A stretch of 64,000 nucleotides of DNA. It comes from Sipunculus nudus (taxonomy: Eukaryota > Annelida > Sipuncula > Golfingiida > Sipunculidae). The notes under the pieces were generated by a model. It saw only the letters and a list, made by a program, of their open reading frames with translations. It was not told the DNA's origin and did not search any database. The position numbers and the translations under genes are program-made. The DNA lies in NCBI GenBank assembly GCA_026874595.1, contig CM049310.1, positions 87,643,056-87,707,055 on the forward strand. The letters are read 5' to 3'. Positions 50,816 to 62,138 of this stretch are shown here, piece after piece; the first letter of the stretch is position 1, and every line of letters begins with the position of its first letter.

Positions 50816-51270
50816 ATGTCCCATTGTTTAGTTCTCAGCACCATCAAGTTCGGGTTCCGTTTCATAGATCCGATCAAACGTCTCATGTTGGAGGAGGCCA
50901 TTCAGTCTCTGCTCGACAAGAGGACCATTCTCGAGGTTCCCCCTTCCCCCTGGGGATTTTCCTCTCGTCTTTTGCTGGCTCCGCAACAGCTCGGACGGGG
51001 GCGCCCGATTATCGATCTCAAGCACCTCTATTCGGTCATTACACCGACGCCCTTTCACATGTTCAATATTCATGCTGTTTTCTGCATTATCAGTCGGCAG
51101 GATTGGTCGTTCAAAATTAGACCTTAGGGATGCATATTGTCACGTTCCGATCCATCCGTCGTCCCTACCGGTTCTTCGTTTCGCCTACCAGACCCCCGTG
51201 TATAAATTACGTGCCCTTCCATTCGGGATCAGTGTGGCCCCTGGATTTTTACGCTTCAGGTAATAGCAAA
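50816..51270 (+). pseudogene. DIRS reverse transcriptase fragment, frameshifted
   Basis: Frame one (50816-51127) carries ILEVPPSPWGFSSRLLLAP and GRGRPIIDLKHL, matching the RT fingers of DIRS elements (VPP...GFYSRLFLVPKK...RPVIDL). After a frameshift, 51072-51263 carries LDLRDAYCHVPIHP and RALPFGISVAPGF, the palm motifs. The expected YLDDW catalytic box is not visible: YLRSQGIFF at about 51290 runs almost directly into sequence resembling the later IRSFLASR segment. An internal deletion is likely, so the enzyme is dead. Confidence 0.75.
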
Positions 51271-51589
51271 GTCGTCCACATGGTCACTCGTTACCTCCGC
51301 TCCCAGGGCATATTTTTTCGATTTTGCGTCAGGGACTGCGTCTCTACCGCGCTCATTTGCTCTAAAGCTCAGGACGCAGATTCGTTCCTTTCTTGCGTCT
51401 CGCCGTGTCTATTCTCTTGACGCTGATTCTCTTCACGGCACTCTCAACTGGGCCGCCGATTTCGTTCCGTTCGGTCGGTTATATCTCCGTCTGGTTCAGT
51501 CTCTCCTGAGCGCTCACGGCCTTCACCATCTCCCTTCGGTTCGTCCTATGGTCCTCCCGTATTAATGTACCTGGCGGTCCCTTCGCCCC

Positions 51590-51880
51590 TGGCTGGACCT
51601 TTCCTTTTTTCCTTCAGGGAGTTCCTTTCTCTCAGGCGATCGATTGTACGGTATTGCCGACAAATCTCTCCTCGGTTGGGGTGCCCATAGAGCTGATCTC
51701 CGCGCCTCGGGCGTCTGGTCCCCGTTGGCACATCTCCTTCATATCAATGTCCTGGCACTTTGATCTATGTATCACACTCCGGGCCTCGATCCGAGCGTCG
51801 CATCTTCCGGGCGTATCGAACTTTCTAACAGACGCCCTTTCAGGTTGCCCTGCGTCTCCACCTCTGCCCGTCATCCTTCT
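51590..51880 (+). pseudogene. DIRS RNase H fragment, frameshifted
   Basis: Reading across frames gives LGWGAHRADLRASGVWSP, LLHINVLAL and HLPGVSNFLTDALS. These match the RNase H region of DIRS/Ngaro polyproteins (GWGAH, ASGVWS, HINVLEL, HIPG..N..ADALSR). At least two frame changes separate the pieces. Confidence 0.65.
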
Positions 51881-52329
51881 GCTCTCTGTACTTCAGTGTC
51901 TCTTCACTCAACAGGGGCGTCCGGATATCGATCTATTCGATTTTCCCTCCCCCATGTCCTCATTCCTACTGTGACGCGTCTACGTCGCCCTCGCGACCGT
52001 CTCCCCGACCACCCGCCATCCGTTTGGTCTCTACACAGTGCCGGTGCCCTGTCTCATCCGCTGTATCCTCCTCCGTCTGTCCCGTGCGGACCAGACAGAT
52101 CTCCTCCTCATTCTCCCTTTCCTCCTGTGACTCCCTGGTTTCCCTTGTGGCACTCACGACCACCGCTTCTTCTAACGCTCCGGATCGATCTCCCGTCGTT
52201 CCCACGAGCACGTTGTCCATTTCGGTTGTGCCCTCTGTGCGCATGCGTCCTCTCATCGGTCTTCTCAAGGATCAAGTCTGACTGCTCTCCTTGCCTCGGC
52301 TCCACGTCGCAGTTCTTCGGACCGCATCT

Positions 52330-53275
52330 ATGACTCCCGGTGACGTTTCTTCACCGGTTAGGCGTCTGACCTCGGAATCTCCTTTAGATCCGTTGCTTGA
52401 AGCACATTTGGAATTCATTGTTTATATCCTACTGGATAACCATTTATCCTAACCATCTCTTTGTAGCTAGCGTGACGCCCTGCTGTCGGTCCTCAGTCCG
52501 CAGAATCACAATCATGTCCTCCGTCAACCGTTGGTGACGGATTTATCAAGGGGGTACTTGCCCGCGCTTCTCGTCCTCGCTACGTCACTCCTTCCTGGCG
52601 TCTGGACGTTGTCTTACATCACCTCCGCAGACCCCTTTAGGTACCGCTTCGTTCGACGCATCTTCTACATTTGTCTCGGAAAACTGTTTCCTCCTTGCCT
52701 TTGCATCTGTTGGTCGCCGCTCTGAGCTTCATGCCCTCGTGGCCAATTTGCAATTTACACAAATTGCGGCCGACAGTTCATCGGCCACCTTACATTTCCC
52801 TACGGCATTTATGAGAAGAACCATTATTAGATGATCCTCAGTTAACCTGGCACGTTCCGGCCCTCCCTAATGGACAGTACCTTTACGAAGCTACCATTTG
52901 CCCTATTCGTGCTTTACATTATTATCTTAAAGCTACTCATTCACAATAGGGGGGGCGCAAGAAGTAGTTTAATTCAACGAAGTCACTACTTCAAACAAAG
53001 AAATTAGCCCTATCTCCATTAGTGCCTGGCTAAAAGCTACCATTGTCTCAGCATATGAATCTGCTTCTCAGTCATCCGTGGAGCAGTTTCACGTCAATGC
53101 TTATGACGTCAGGGCTATTTCTATGTCTTTGGGGCATTTATCGGGGATTTCCCCGAACCAACTGGTCCAGAAAGGCTATTGGAAGTCGCCTTCTACCTTC
53201 ACCTGCTTGTATCTGTAGGATGTCAAGTTACAAGCTTCAGCCTTTCTTCCTTGGGCCCTGTGATTGCGGCGGGTG
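52330..53275 (+). pseudogene. DIRS tyrosine recombinase fragment, degenerate
   Basis: The best piece spans about 53085-53220: FHVNAYDVRAISMSLG, then GYWKSPSTFTCLYL. This resembles the H-x-x-R box and the terminal YWRSPSTF..HYL segment of DIRS recombinases. The preceding part (52555-52800, RPPLGTASFDASS..LHLLVAALS) resembles the N-terminal helices. Stops and a poor middle show that it is inactive. The catalytic tyrosine cannot be assigned with certainty. Confidence 0.6.
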
Positions 53276-53411
53276 AGGTCCTACAGTTCTCCAGACCGTC
53301 CTCGACTCCTACATATGTTCCAGCGACGACGTCGCATTGATGTTCTCCTCCTTTCCGTCATTCCCGGTAGGTATCCCCTCCCCAAGGCGTATCTGTTATA
53401 TTCTCATTTTT

Positions 53412-53520
53412 ACAGAAACAGCTCACAATTATGTTTATGTAATAAAACCCCCCCCCCCCCCATTCCCTCCCTGTGAATGGTGGTTTTGTTAGTAAACTGT
53501 TGGGAGCTTTTCTGTATTAC
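53412..53520 (+). repeat. DIRS internal complementary region
   Basis: 53412-53447 is the reverse complement of the left end of the element (48528-48563) with about one mismatch. The adjoining 53448-53520 is the reverse complement of the right end (53695-53765). Together they equal the complement of the joined right and left ends. This is the template arrangement known for circle closure in DIRS elements. It includes a C14 run at 53448-53461. Confidence 0.85.
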
Positions 53521-53997
53521 AAACAACGCTCCCTCCCAGTCCACTTCATTCCACCTTTGAAAAAAGTGATTACAGGAAACGGAAGTGTGACCTAGATTCA
53601 AGGGAACGAGGCAGGATGGGTGATAATAGGCCCAATAAGGGAAAATTTTCGGTTGGCTTACTCTGGCGTATAAACTTTAACAGAGAAAATTCTCATTAAT
53701 ACAGAAAAGCTCACAACAGTTTACTAACAAAACCACCATTCACAGGGAGGGAATGGGGGGGTTTTCAAATATTATACTCCATGCTCCCATTCTAGTGACA
53801 TCCTTGGGTATCTTTAACCCTGAGCGGAGGGGAGAATTATTGTTTTAAGTCAATTCTGTATGTGAATGTGTAAAACTTGTTTGATTGTCCATATGACTTC
53901 CTCATACAGTGGTTATACACTGCAGTGGTCCCAGATCTGTTTGTTTTAAACATAGCTTTGTACAGCAAGGTGTTCTGGGTTACACCACCAGGGGGGA

Positions 53998-54101
53998 CAC
54001 AGAGCAAAGAATTGTAATCAGACCAATCAGAGCGTGCCTGCTCTTGATGGTGTGATTACACTGAGACAGCCACTCTCATTGGTCTGATTGTTAGCTCTGT
54101 G
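53998..54101. repeat. Small foldback repeat
   Basis: Arms CACAGAGC...ATCAGACCAATCAGAG (53998-54032) and CTCTCATTGGTCTGAT...GCTCTGTG (54073-54101) are inverted. It could form a stem of about 30 bases around a 40-base loop, which is MITE-like. It lies 80 bases before exon 9. Confidence 0.55.
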
Positions 54102-54183
54102 CCAGGACCAGTCTTGCGGGAAATGTCTTGTTTTACTTTTTATGACCTTTGTGATTTATATCTAACAATTCATCATGTTACAG

Positions 54184-54247
54184 GGCTGATGCAACAACTG
54201 GGTCCCATAGAAGAAAAGCCAGGTGTCTCGATGATGCCAAAGTATCA
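54184..54247 (+). CDS. OSBPL1A: ORP1L exon 9: PH domain loop (residues 281-302)
   Basis: Acceptor CATGTTACAG ends at 54183; donor GTAAGT at 54248; enters phase 2 (completing arginine 281), leaves phase 0. Encodes ADATTGSHRRKARCLDDAKV S. It is a variable, basic loop (SHRRKAR) between the PH strands, where phosphoinositide-binding residues often sit in this fold; the binding role is inference. Exon length and phase fit exactly between exons 8 and 10, and ADA resembles the PDAV of the vertebrate protein. Confidence 0.88.
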
Positions 54248-54307
54248 GTAAGTCTGTTGTTTTATTCCTTTTTTACATGGAACTGATAATGGATTATATT
54301 TGTTAAA

Positions 54308-54495
54308 TACAGTGGAACCTGTCAGAAAGAACACCTGTCTAATAAGACCACCTTTCTATTAACATCACCTTTGCATGCACCAAAAACATATACATTGTTT
54401 ACAACTGACCTATCTAATAAGACCACATGTGAATTAAGACCACTCTTGGCCAGTTCATCAGGTGGTCTTATTACACAGGTTTCATTGAATTGAAT
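54308..54495 (+). repeat. Dispersed repeat A, copy 3 (intron 9)
   Basis: Begins AGTGGAACCTGTCAGAAAG and contains two CTAATAAGACCAC blocks. The right end holds GGTGGTCTTATTACACAGG, complementary to the internal AATAAGACCACC motif. Copies at 1-93 and 23761-23925. Confidence 0.7.
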
Positions 54496-54760
54496 TGTTT
54501 CTCATATGGTCATGTTGAATAACCATGATAAACTGTAGGTTTTTTATTGACCTTCTTCTGTGTTAACCATCAATATAATGTTATGTTCATCTATCCAAAT
54601 CACAATCCAAGGTGAGATAATGATCGCAATCTGGCCCAGGCAGGTTGAAAATCTGTTTGTTTTCAGTCTCCACTGGAATATACACATGATAACGCTGGTT
54701 GGAAAAAATTATAAGGAATTAGAGTAGTGATCCAGTAATTTCATTTTGCTATATTTCCAG

Positions 54761-54862
54761 GTGAAAGGTGAAAATGAAAATATTCTGGAAATAGAATTCT
54801 GTGACCATTCAACCATCTCATTAGGAGTGGAGCTACAACAGTCTATGCTGCTAACGAGACAG
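54761..54862 (+). CDS. OSBPL1A: ORP1L exon 10: PH domain strands 5-7 (residues 303-336)
   Basis: Acceptor TATATTTCCAG ends at 54760; donor GTAAGA at 54863; phase 0 at both ends, 102 bases. Encodes VKGENENILEIEFCDHSTIS, LGVELQQSMLLTRQ. The pattern fits PH strands 5-7, and FCDHSTISLGVE corresponds to the KCFDDTIHGFRV stretch of vertebrate ORP1L. Confidence 0.9.
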
Positions 54863-55266
54863 GTAAGAAGTAAAAATACAGTTGGTAAAAAAGTAACAAA
54901 AAATGAGATGGGTAAGAAAATAACAGCAAAAATGAGACAAAAAATAACAAAAAACTGAGACACATTAAAAAATAAAAAAATACACAGGTAAGAAAGTAAC
55001 AATAAAAACAATACAGGTAAGAAAATAATAAAAAAAATGAGACAGGTTAGAAAATAACAAAAAAAAGAAGGTAAGAAAATGGCAAAAAATGAGATGGGTA
55101 AGAAATTAACAACAAAACAGAGAAAGCTAAGAAAATAAATACAGCTGTGGTCTGGTTACAGTCTGGTTGTTCTGCGGCAGAGAAGTTACAAGGAGGTTAT
55201 GTATTTACTTAATAAATGATGAGTGAGGGGCTTAATATTAGAAAGTAAAAATAGATGTAGGATTCT

Positions 55267-55705
55267 AGTCCAGACGTGGACTTGAATCCACATTTTAAGG
55301 GACTTTGACATGGACTCAGGGGGGTCCTGGAGTCAGACTTGTACACAGACTTGGAGGTTAGAACTCATGAAATCAGGCTGAATACATCTGGAGCCCAGTG
55401 AAAACATCTGTCACATACTATAAGACTTTTATGGAAGTCTGAAATACTAGCAGAGTACTACAAAGACTGTATGTATATATCAACCTTTAACTCTACATCA
55501 GGAGCAAATCTCAAATTTTCATTTTAAATTTCTTTTCATTAGGAGATTTGTAACTAATACGCAGACTCAGACTTGGACTCGGGTTCCGAATGACTCTGAC
55601 TCGAAGAAAGTGGACTTTGACTTGAATCTCAAGGACCCTGACTTTGACTTTGACTCAATTTGCCTGCATGGACTTTGATGAGGTGAGGTCTTGACTACAT
55701 CACTG
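55267..55705 (+). repeat. Dispersed repeat C, copy 3 (intron 10)
   Basis: Same layout as copies 1 and 2: GGACTT/GGACTCAG-rich ends, AT-rich middle with CACATACTATAAGACTTTTA, and terminus TACATCACTG. Confidence 0.65.
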
Positions 55706-56854
55706 ACTAACACACTATATTACATTCTCATGATCGCATCAGAAAAAAATACATGCTTCCTCATAACAATTGGCAGGCAGCACTGCTTGCTTGTATTATT
55801 GAAAACGCTTCCAATGAAAATGATATGGCATTATTTTGCTGCATTGCAGCTAGACTGCAGCTGGTCCACTGTCGTATTAGTCTAAAAGATACAGAAAACA
55901 TGAGCTTCATCCTCTGCATGATCTCTGTCAGCTTCCCACTCTGTTTATCTCTCTACTGCAGTAACGTGTCCCTTTTCCACCATCTTTCACCATCTGTAAT
56001 GATACATTATATCATGATCTGATACTTAGCGCATGCTTTTTATCTACAGGCAGTCTTCCAAATTATTTAAGTGATCACCATAGACCAGAGTCTGTATTAG
56101 ATTTAGCATATTCAGAATCCCATTATCCCAGGAATTATTTAAAATCTTTTATTATTATAATTTGTCATGTAAAAATATGATAAAACCATATCATTGAAAT
56201 GTACTGGTCCTGGTCACAGCTGGACACATTCCTCTTGTATCCTTTTTCTCAGATCTTACGACCTCCTCTGCTTTCATCAGGTAAGATGAAGCCATGCAGG
56301 TTGTCTGCAGCTTGGGTTGAAACCAGTTGCTTATCAACAGCTGTAGGCCATGTGAAAAAGGGGCTTACAACTTGCTTCATCTTCTGGCTTCAGAGTTCTA
56401 AATAAGCTGCTTTTGTTTTCTTACTGCAAAATAATACTTGTATGAAAGCAATGCTTGCAAGTCCTGGCATATTAATATATATGTGCTTCTGTACATTAAA
56501 TGTGTCATATCCATGATTTAGTGTTTTATAAATTAAGAAATATAAATTCTTTCAGATATTTTAAAATTTTATTATTAGGTCCAGTGTTAATCATTTAGTT
56601 GCGTCATTTATGTGTTTACACAGTCTGTCTAAGCTCCCATTTGTCTGTCTGTTTGTCGTTCAGTATTTTTGTCTTGAACCATGTTCCTGCTAAAATTGCT
56701 TGTGTTGTTTGTTTGTGGGAGGTATAGCTTAAGTTTAGATTTCTGCTGTTTTCATTTTATATAAAAGCTGCATAAGGAGTTTAATTAACTGCATTGAGGA
56801 CATGCAACTTTTCCAAAAAACATATCTCCTCAACATAATACTTTCACTGGCCTT
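55706..56854. other. OSBPL1A: Intron 10 segment, nothing recognised
   Basis: AT-rich sequence without coding similarity I recognise or repeats shared with the rest of the window. Short open frames here lack any supporting signal. Confidence 0.5.
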
Positions 56855-56935
56855 AAAGGGGCCTGTTCTGATATCTGACATCTATCAACTAAATATTATC
56901 CCTAGAAACTTTAGGAAATATAGGCCAGAAAATTA
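56855..56935 (-). repeat. Dispersed repeat H, copy 3, partial and inverted
   Basis: GGGGCCTGTTCTGATATCTG...TAGGCCAGAAAA is the reverse complement of the right part of the repeat at 16655-16855 (TTTTCTGGCCTA...CAGATATTGCAATAGGCCCC). Confidence 0.55.
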
Positions 56936-57114
56936 GTGATGGGAGTTGGTTCCTTTTTCATAATCGATCATCGGTTTGGACAAACTGATCAATGATCGAT
57001 TATTAATGGGTTCAGACAAAAATAATGTGCAATTATCTGTGAAACTGTACTCTCTTAACCCAGCCCGCATGTCTTAGTAAATCTACCTGACGAAAAGAAG
57101 TTTTTGCCTTTTTT

Positions 57115-60100
57115 AGCTAAGCTGACTGAAAGTCATCTGAGCTATAGGGATCACCTTTTGTCCGTCGTCCGTCCGGCCGTCCAGGCGTCTGTCCGTTAAC
57201 AGGGCACAAATCGTAACCGCTAGAACTGGAATCTTCTTACTTGACATCCTGGGAGGTCCATGAAAAATCTCCTTGGAAACCAGAAATTAGGTCTCTGTTA
57301 CCCATATCCTTCGAGCTATGGGGCCCCAAAGTACCCCCCAGAAAAGTCCAAAATTTCATACAAAACTTCAATATCTCATTAACTACTTGACTGATGGTCA
57401 TGATTTTTGGCATACATATTGATCATGAGAGGTTCCATCAGTTCCTGAAGACTGGTGGCGCCACCTGTATTTTTCGATTTTTTACGAATTTTTTTCTCTA
57501 TTTTTGAGACCTTTAAAAATGTGAACATCTGTTAACAAGGCACAAATTGTAATGACTGGACTTAGAATCTTCATTCTCGACACACTGAGAGACCTATGAA
57601 AAGTCTCCATGGAAACCAGAAATTAGGTCTCTGTTACCCATATTCTTCGAGATATGGAGCCCCAAAGTACCCCCAAAAAAAGTAAAAAATTTCATACAAA
57701 AACTTCAATATCTCATTAACTACTTGACTGATGGTCATGATTTGTGGCATAACTATTGATCATGAGATGTGTCATCACTTCCTGCAGACTGGTGGTGCTA
57801 CCTTTATGGTTCGATTTTTTACGATTTTTTCTTCTATTTTTGAGACCTTTAAGGATGCTGTCATCTGTTAGCATGGCACAAATCGTAAAGACTTGACCTA
57901 GAATCTTCATTCTTGACACACGGAGAGGTCCATGAAAAATATCCTTGGAAACCAGAAATTAGGTCTCTGTTAACCATATCCTTTCGAGCTATGGGGCCCC
58001 AAAGTACCCCCCCCCCCAGAGTAGTTAAAAATTTCATACAAAAACTTCAATATCTCAATAACTACATCACTGATGGTCATGATTTTTGGCATACATATTG
58101 ATTATGAGATGTTCCATCAGTTCCTGCAGACTTGTGGCGCCACCTGTATTGTTTGATTTTTTACGATTTTTTCCTCTATTTTTGAGACCTTTAAGGATGC
58201 TGTCATCTGTTAACGTGGCACAAATCATAACGACTGGACCTAGAATCTTCATTCTTGACACACTGAGAGACCTATGAAAAGTCTCCATGGAAACCAAAAT
58301 TAGGTCTCTGTTACCCATATTCTCCGAGCTATGGAGCCCTAAAGTACCCCCAAGAAAAGTACAAAATTTCATACAAAAACTTCAATATCTCATTAACTAC
58401 TTGAATGATGGTCATGATTTGTGGCATAACTATTGATCATGAGATGTGTCATCTGTTCCTGCAGACTGGTGGCGCCACCTGTATCGTTCGATTTTTTACG
58501 ATTTTTTCCTCTATTTTTGAGACCTTTAAGGATGCTGTCATCTGTTAGCATGGCACAAATAGTAACGACTGGACCTAGAATCTTCATTCTCGACACACTA
58601 GAAGACCTATGAAAAGTCTCCATGGAAACCAGAAACTAGGTCTCTGTTACCCATATCCTTCGAGCTTTGGGGCCCCAAAGTACCCCCCCAGAGTAGTCAA
58701 AAATTTCATACAAAAACTTCAATATCCCAAAAACTACATCACTGATGGTCATGTTTTTTGGCATACATATTGATTATGAGATGTTCCATCAGTTCCTGCA
58801 GACTGGTGGCGCCACCTATATTGTTTGATTTTTTTACGATTTCTTCCTCTATTTTTGAGACCTTTAAGGATGCTGTCATCTGTTAGCATGGCACAAATCG
58901 TAACGACTGGACCTAGAATCTTCATTCTCAATACACTGAGAGACCTATGAAAAGTCTCCATGGAAACCAGAAATTAGGTCTCTGTTACCCATATTATTCG
59001 AGCTATGGGGCCCCAAAGTACCCCCCAGAGTAGTCAAAAATTTCATACAAAAACTTCAATATCTCAATAACTACATCACTGATGGTCATGATTTGTGGCA
59101 TAACTATTGATCAAGAGGTATTCCATCAGTTCCTGCAGACTGGTGGCACAACCTGTTTATATTCGGGGTTTTTTTTACGAATGTTTTATCTATTTTTGAG
59201 ACCTTTAAAGATATGAACATCTGTTAACAGGGCACAAATCATAAAAACTGGACCTAGAATCTTCATTCTTGACACACAGGGAGACCCATGAAAATTCTCC
59301 ATGGAAACCTGAAATTAGGTCTATTTTACCTATATTCTTTAGGCTGTATGGCTCCAAAATACCCCCCAGAATAATGGAAAATTTGATACAAAAAGTGCAG
59401 TATCTCAATAACTACAACACTGATGGTCATGATTTTTGGCATACATATTGATCATGAGCTGTTCCATCAGTTTCTGCAGAGAGGGTGCGCCACCTCTATT
59501 TTTTTCAAATTGCTACGAATTTTTTTTCTCTTTTTTCGAGACCTTTGAAGATGTGGTTATCTATCAAGAGGGTACAAATTGCAACAACTGGACCTAGAAA
59601 CTTCATTCTTGTCATGCAAGGAGGCCCATGAAGAGTGCCTGTGGAAACTTGAAATTAGGTCTCTGTTACCCATATCCTTCAAGCTATAGGACTCTGAAGT
59701 ATCCCTCAGAATAATGGACAATTTGATACAAAAGCTAAAGTATCTGAACAACTAATACGGAGATCATCATGATTCATTGCATGGATATTGACCATTAAGT
59801 GTTTTTAGCTCAGCTGACTGTAAGTCATCTGAAGTATCCCTCAGAATAATGGACAATTTGATACAAAAGCTCAAGTATCTAAACAACTATTGCAGTGATC
59901 ACCATGATTCTTTGCATGGATATTGATCATGGAATGTGTCATCAGTTTCTGCAGTATGGCGGCGCCACCTGTATTTTTTTTATTTTTACGAATTATTTTC
60001 TCTATTTTTGAGACCTCATAAGATGCGGTCATCTGTTAACATGACACAAATCGTAACAACTGGACCTAGAATCTTCTCTCTTGACATGCTGAGAGGCCCA

Positions 60101-61520
60101 TGAAAAGTCTCCTTAAAAACTTGAAATTAGGTCTCTGTTACCCATAACCTCTGAGCTATGGGGCTCCGAAGTACCCCCCAGAATAATGGAAAATTTGATA
60201 CAAAAGCTCAAGTATCTGAACAATTATTATATTGATCACCATGATTCTTTGCATGGATATTGATCATGAAATGTTTCATCAGTTTCTGCATTCTGGTGGC
60301 GCCACCTGTATTTTTTCAATTTTTAGCTCAGCTGACTGAAAGTCATCTGAGCTGTAGGGATCACCTTTTGTCCGTCGTCCGTCCGGCCATCCAGGCGTCT
60401 GTCTGTTAACAGGGCACAAATCGTAACCGCTAGAATGGGAATCTTCTTACTTGAAATCCTGGGAGGTCTATGGAAATTCTCCTTGTAAACCTGAAATTAG
60501 GTCACTGTGACCTATATTCTTCGAGCTATGGGGTTCTGAAGTATCCCCCAGAATAATGCAAAATTTAATACAAAAGCTCAAGTATCTGAACAACTAATGC
60601 ATTAATCACCATGATTCTTTGCATGGATATTGATCATCGAGTGTTTCATCAATTTCTGGAGATTGGTGGCGCCACCTATATTTTTTTTATTTTTTACTAT
60701 TTTTTTTCTCTACTTTTGTGATCTTTAAACATTTGGTCATCTGTAAACAGGGCACAAATCATAATAAATGGACCTAGAATCTTCTGTCCTCACCTCCAGG
60801 GAAGCCCATAAAAGGTCTACATGGAAACCCGAAATAAGGTCCCTGTTACCCATATTCTGTGAGCTATGGGGCTCTGAAGTACCCCCCAGAATAAAGATTT
60901 GGTCATATATTAAGAGGGCACAAATCATAATGACTGGACCTAGAATCTTCTGTCCTCACTTCCAGGGAAGCCCATAAAAGGTCTACATGGAAACCCGAAA
61001 TAAGGTCCCTGTTACCCATATTCTTCATGCTCTGGGGCTCGGAAGTACTCCCCAGAATAAAGATTTGGTCATCTGTTAACAGAGCACAAATTATAATGAC
61101 TTGACCTAGAATCTCCTTTCTTGATATGCTGGGAGGCCCCTGAAAAGTCTCCTTGTGCACCTGAAATTACATCTCTGTTACCCATATCCTTCATCCTATG
61201 CGGCTTTGAAATACCCCCCAGAATAAACATTTGGATTTGTTAACAGGGCACAAATCAAAATAACTGGACCTAGAATTTTATTTTTTGACATGCTGGGAGA
61301 CCCCTGAAAAGTCATCTTGTAAACCTTGAAAATAGGTGTCTGTTACCCATATCCTTCATGCTACAGAGCTCCATAGTACCCCAATGAATATTGGATGATT
61401 TTATACAAAAGGTCAAGTTTGGAAAAAGTATTTCATTCAAATTTGACATTCAGATGATAAAATTACTTTTGTCAATGTCTTCCTGGTCAGCTGAGCGTCA
61501 TGACCCCTGGGTCACTTGTT
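57115..61520 (+). mobile_element. Element D3: large HINE-like element with about 340-bp internal repeats, intron 10
   Basis: Starts AGCTAAGCTGACTGAAAGTC after TTTTTT. Ends CAGCTGAGCGTCATGACC, with GACCCCTGGGTC and ACTTGTT. The internal unit (GACCTAGAATCTTCATTCT) recurs at 57895, 58237, 58572 and 58910, about 340 bp apart, each with a GGTGGCGCCACC-type palindrome. Two internal re-starts (59807, AGCTCAGCTGACTGTAAG; 60325, AGCTCAGCTGACTGAAAG) show that it is composite. No coding capacity. Confidence 0.75.
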
Positions 61521-61736
61521 ATATTTTCCTTTTATCACTAAGATATGCTATTCAAAGTTTAATTTTAATAAATTATAGTAATCAAGAATTAAACCACAGT
61601 CCAGGACATCTACTTGCTGGCCCTCATGATTACTCCTGCATATCATTTTAACTTCACCACCAGCTAGGACTTTCATTTTAAAACAATTATGATGACTGCC
61701 GACATGCATACTGGTTTCACAGGACTGCCAGAAAAA

Positions 61737-62138
61737 TTACAGGCCCATATATTTTTGGTAAAAGTTAAAAAAAAAACGTAATTGAAAGCTAAAAATATAA
61801 TTACTCATGCAGCAGCAGCACCTGACATCAGTTGAGGAGATTATTTCTAAGAGAAACTCGCAAAATTGGCACAAACCTGGAGAATTATTGAGCATTTTAA
61901 TGCCATACCGCCCATATTTTGCAATGAATATTTCGTTCGAAAACTCTCCGCTAATTCTGCAGATCCCTGCCAGTTCACAGAGGTTTAATAAGTCCTCTGT
62001 TCTCTCATCTACCGTGTCATACTCAGTTATATACAGAAGTAATTTGGGAACACAGGCCATTACATGAAGCGCGGAATGTTGTAAATGGAAGGGTAATTTT
62101 AGCCTATAACATAAAGACATTCTGGTAAAAACAATCAT
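61737..62138 (-). other. Unrecognised 133-codon open frame
   Basis: A minus-strand frame includes ACVPKLLLYITEYDTVDERT and EDLLNLCELAGICRISGEFS, which is less low-complexity than most frames here. I do not recognise it. It lies inside candidate element J and could be a transposase remnant or chance. Confidence 0.15.

Larger units (their letters stand above)
48528..53765 (+). mobile_element. DIRS-type tyrosine-recombinase retrotransposon, degenerate, in intron 8
   Basis: The GC-rich block starts TTTTATTACG and ends GGGGGGGTTTT. Its ends are inverted: 48545-48705 pairs with 53560-53720 (GTAATCACTTTTTTC against GAAAAAAGTGATTAC). An internal complementary region follows the coding part. Fragments of Gag, reverse transcriptase, RNase H and tyrosine recombinase occur in that order on the + strand with frameshifts and stops. 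No target duplication is evident, as is usual for DIRS elements. The size, 5.2 kb, is within the family range. It sits 12 bases after the exon 8 donor, in the same orientation as the host gene. Confidence 0.88.

Noticed and set aside
48528-53765. Contaminating bacterial or viral DNA, because the base composition is sharply GC-richer than the flanks
   Set aside because: The block has DIRS coding motifs, inverted ends and an internal complementary region, and it lies cleanly inside intron 8.
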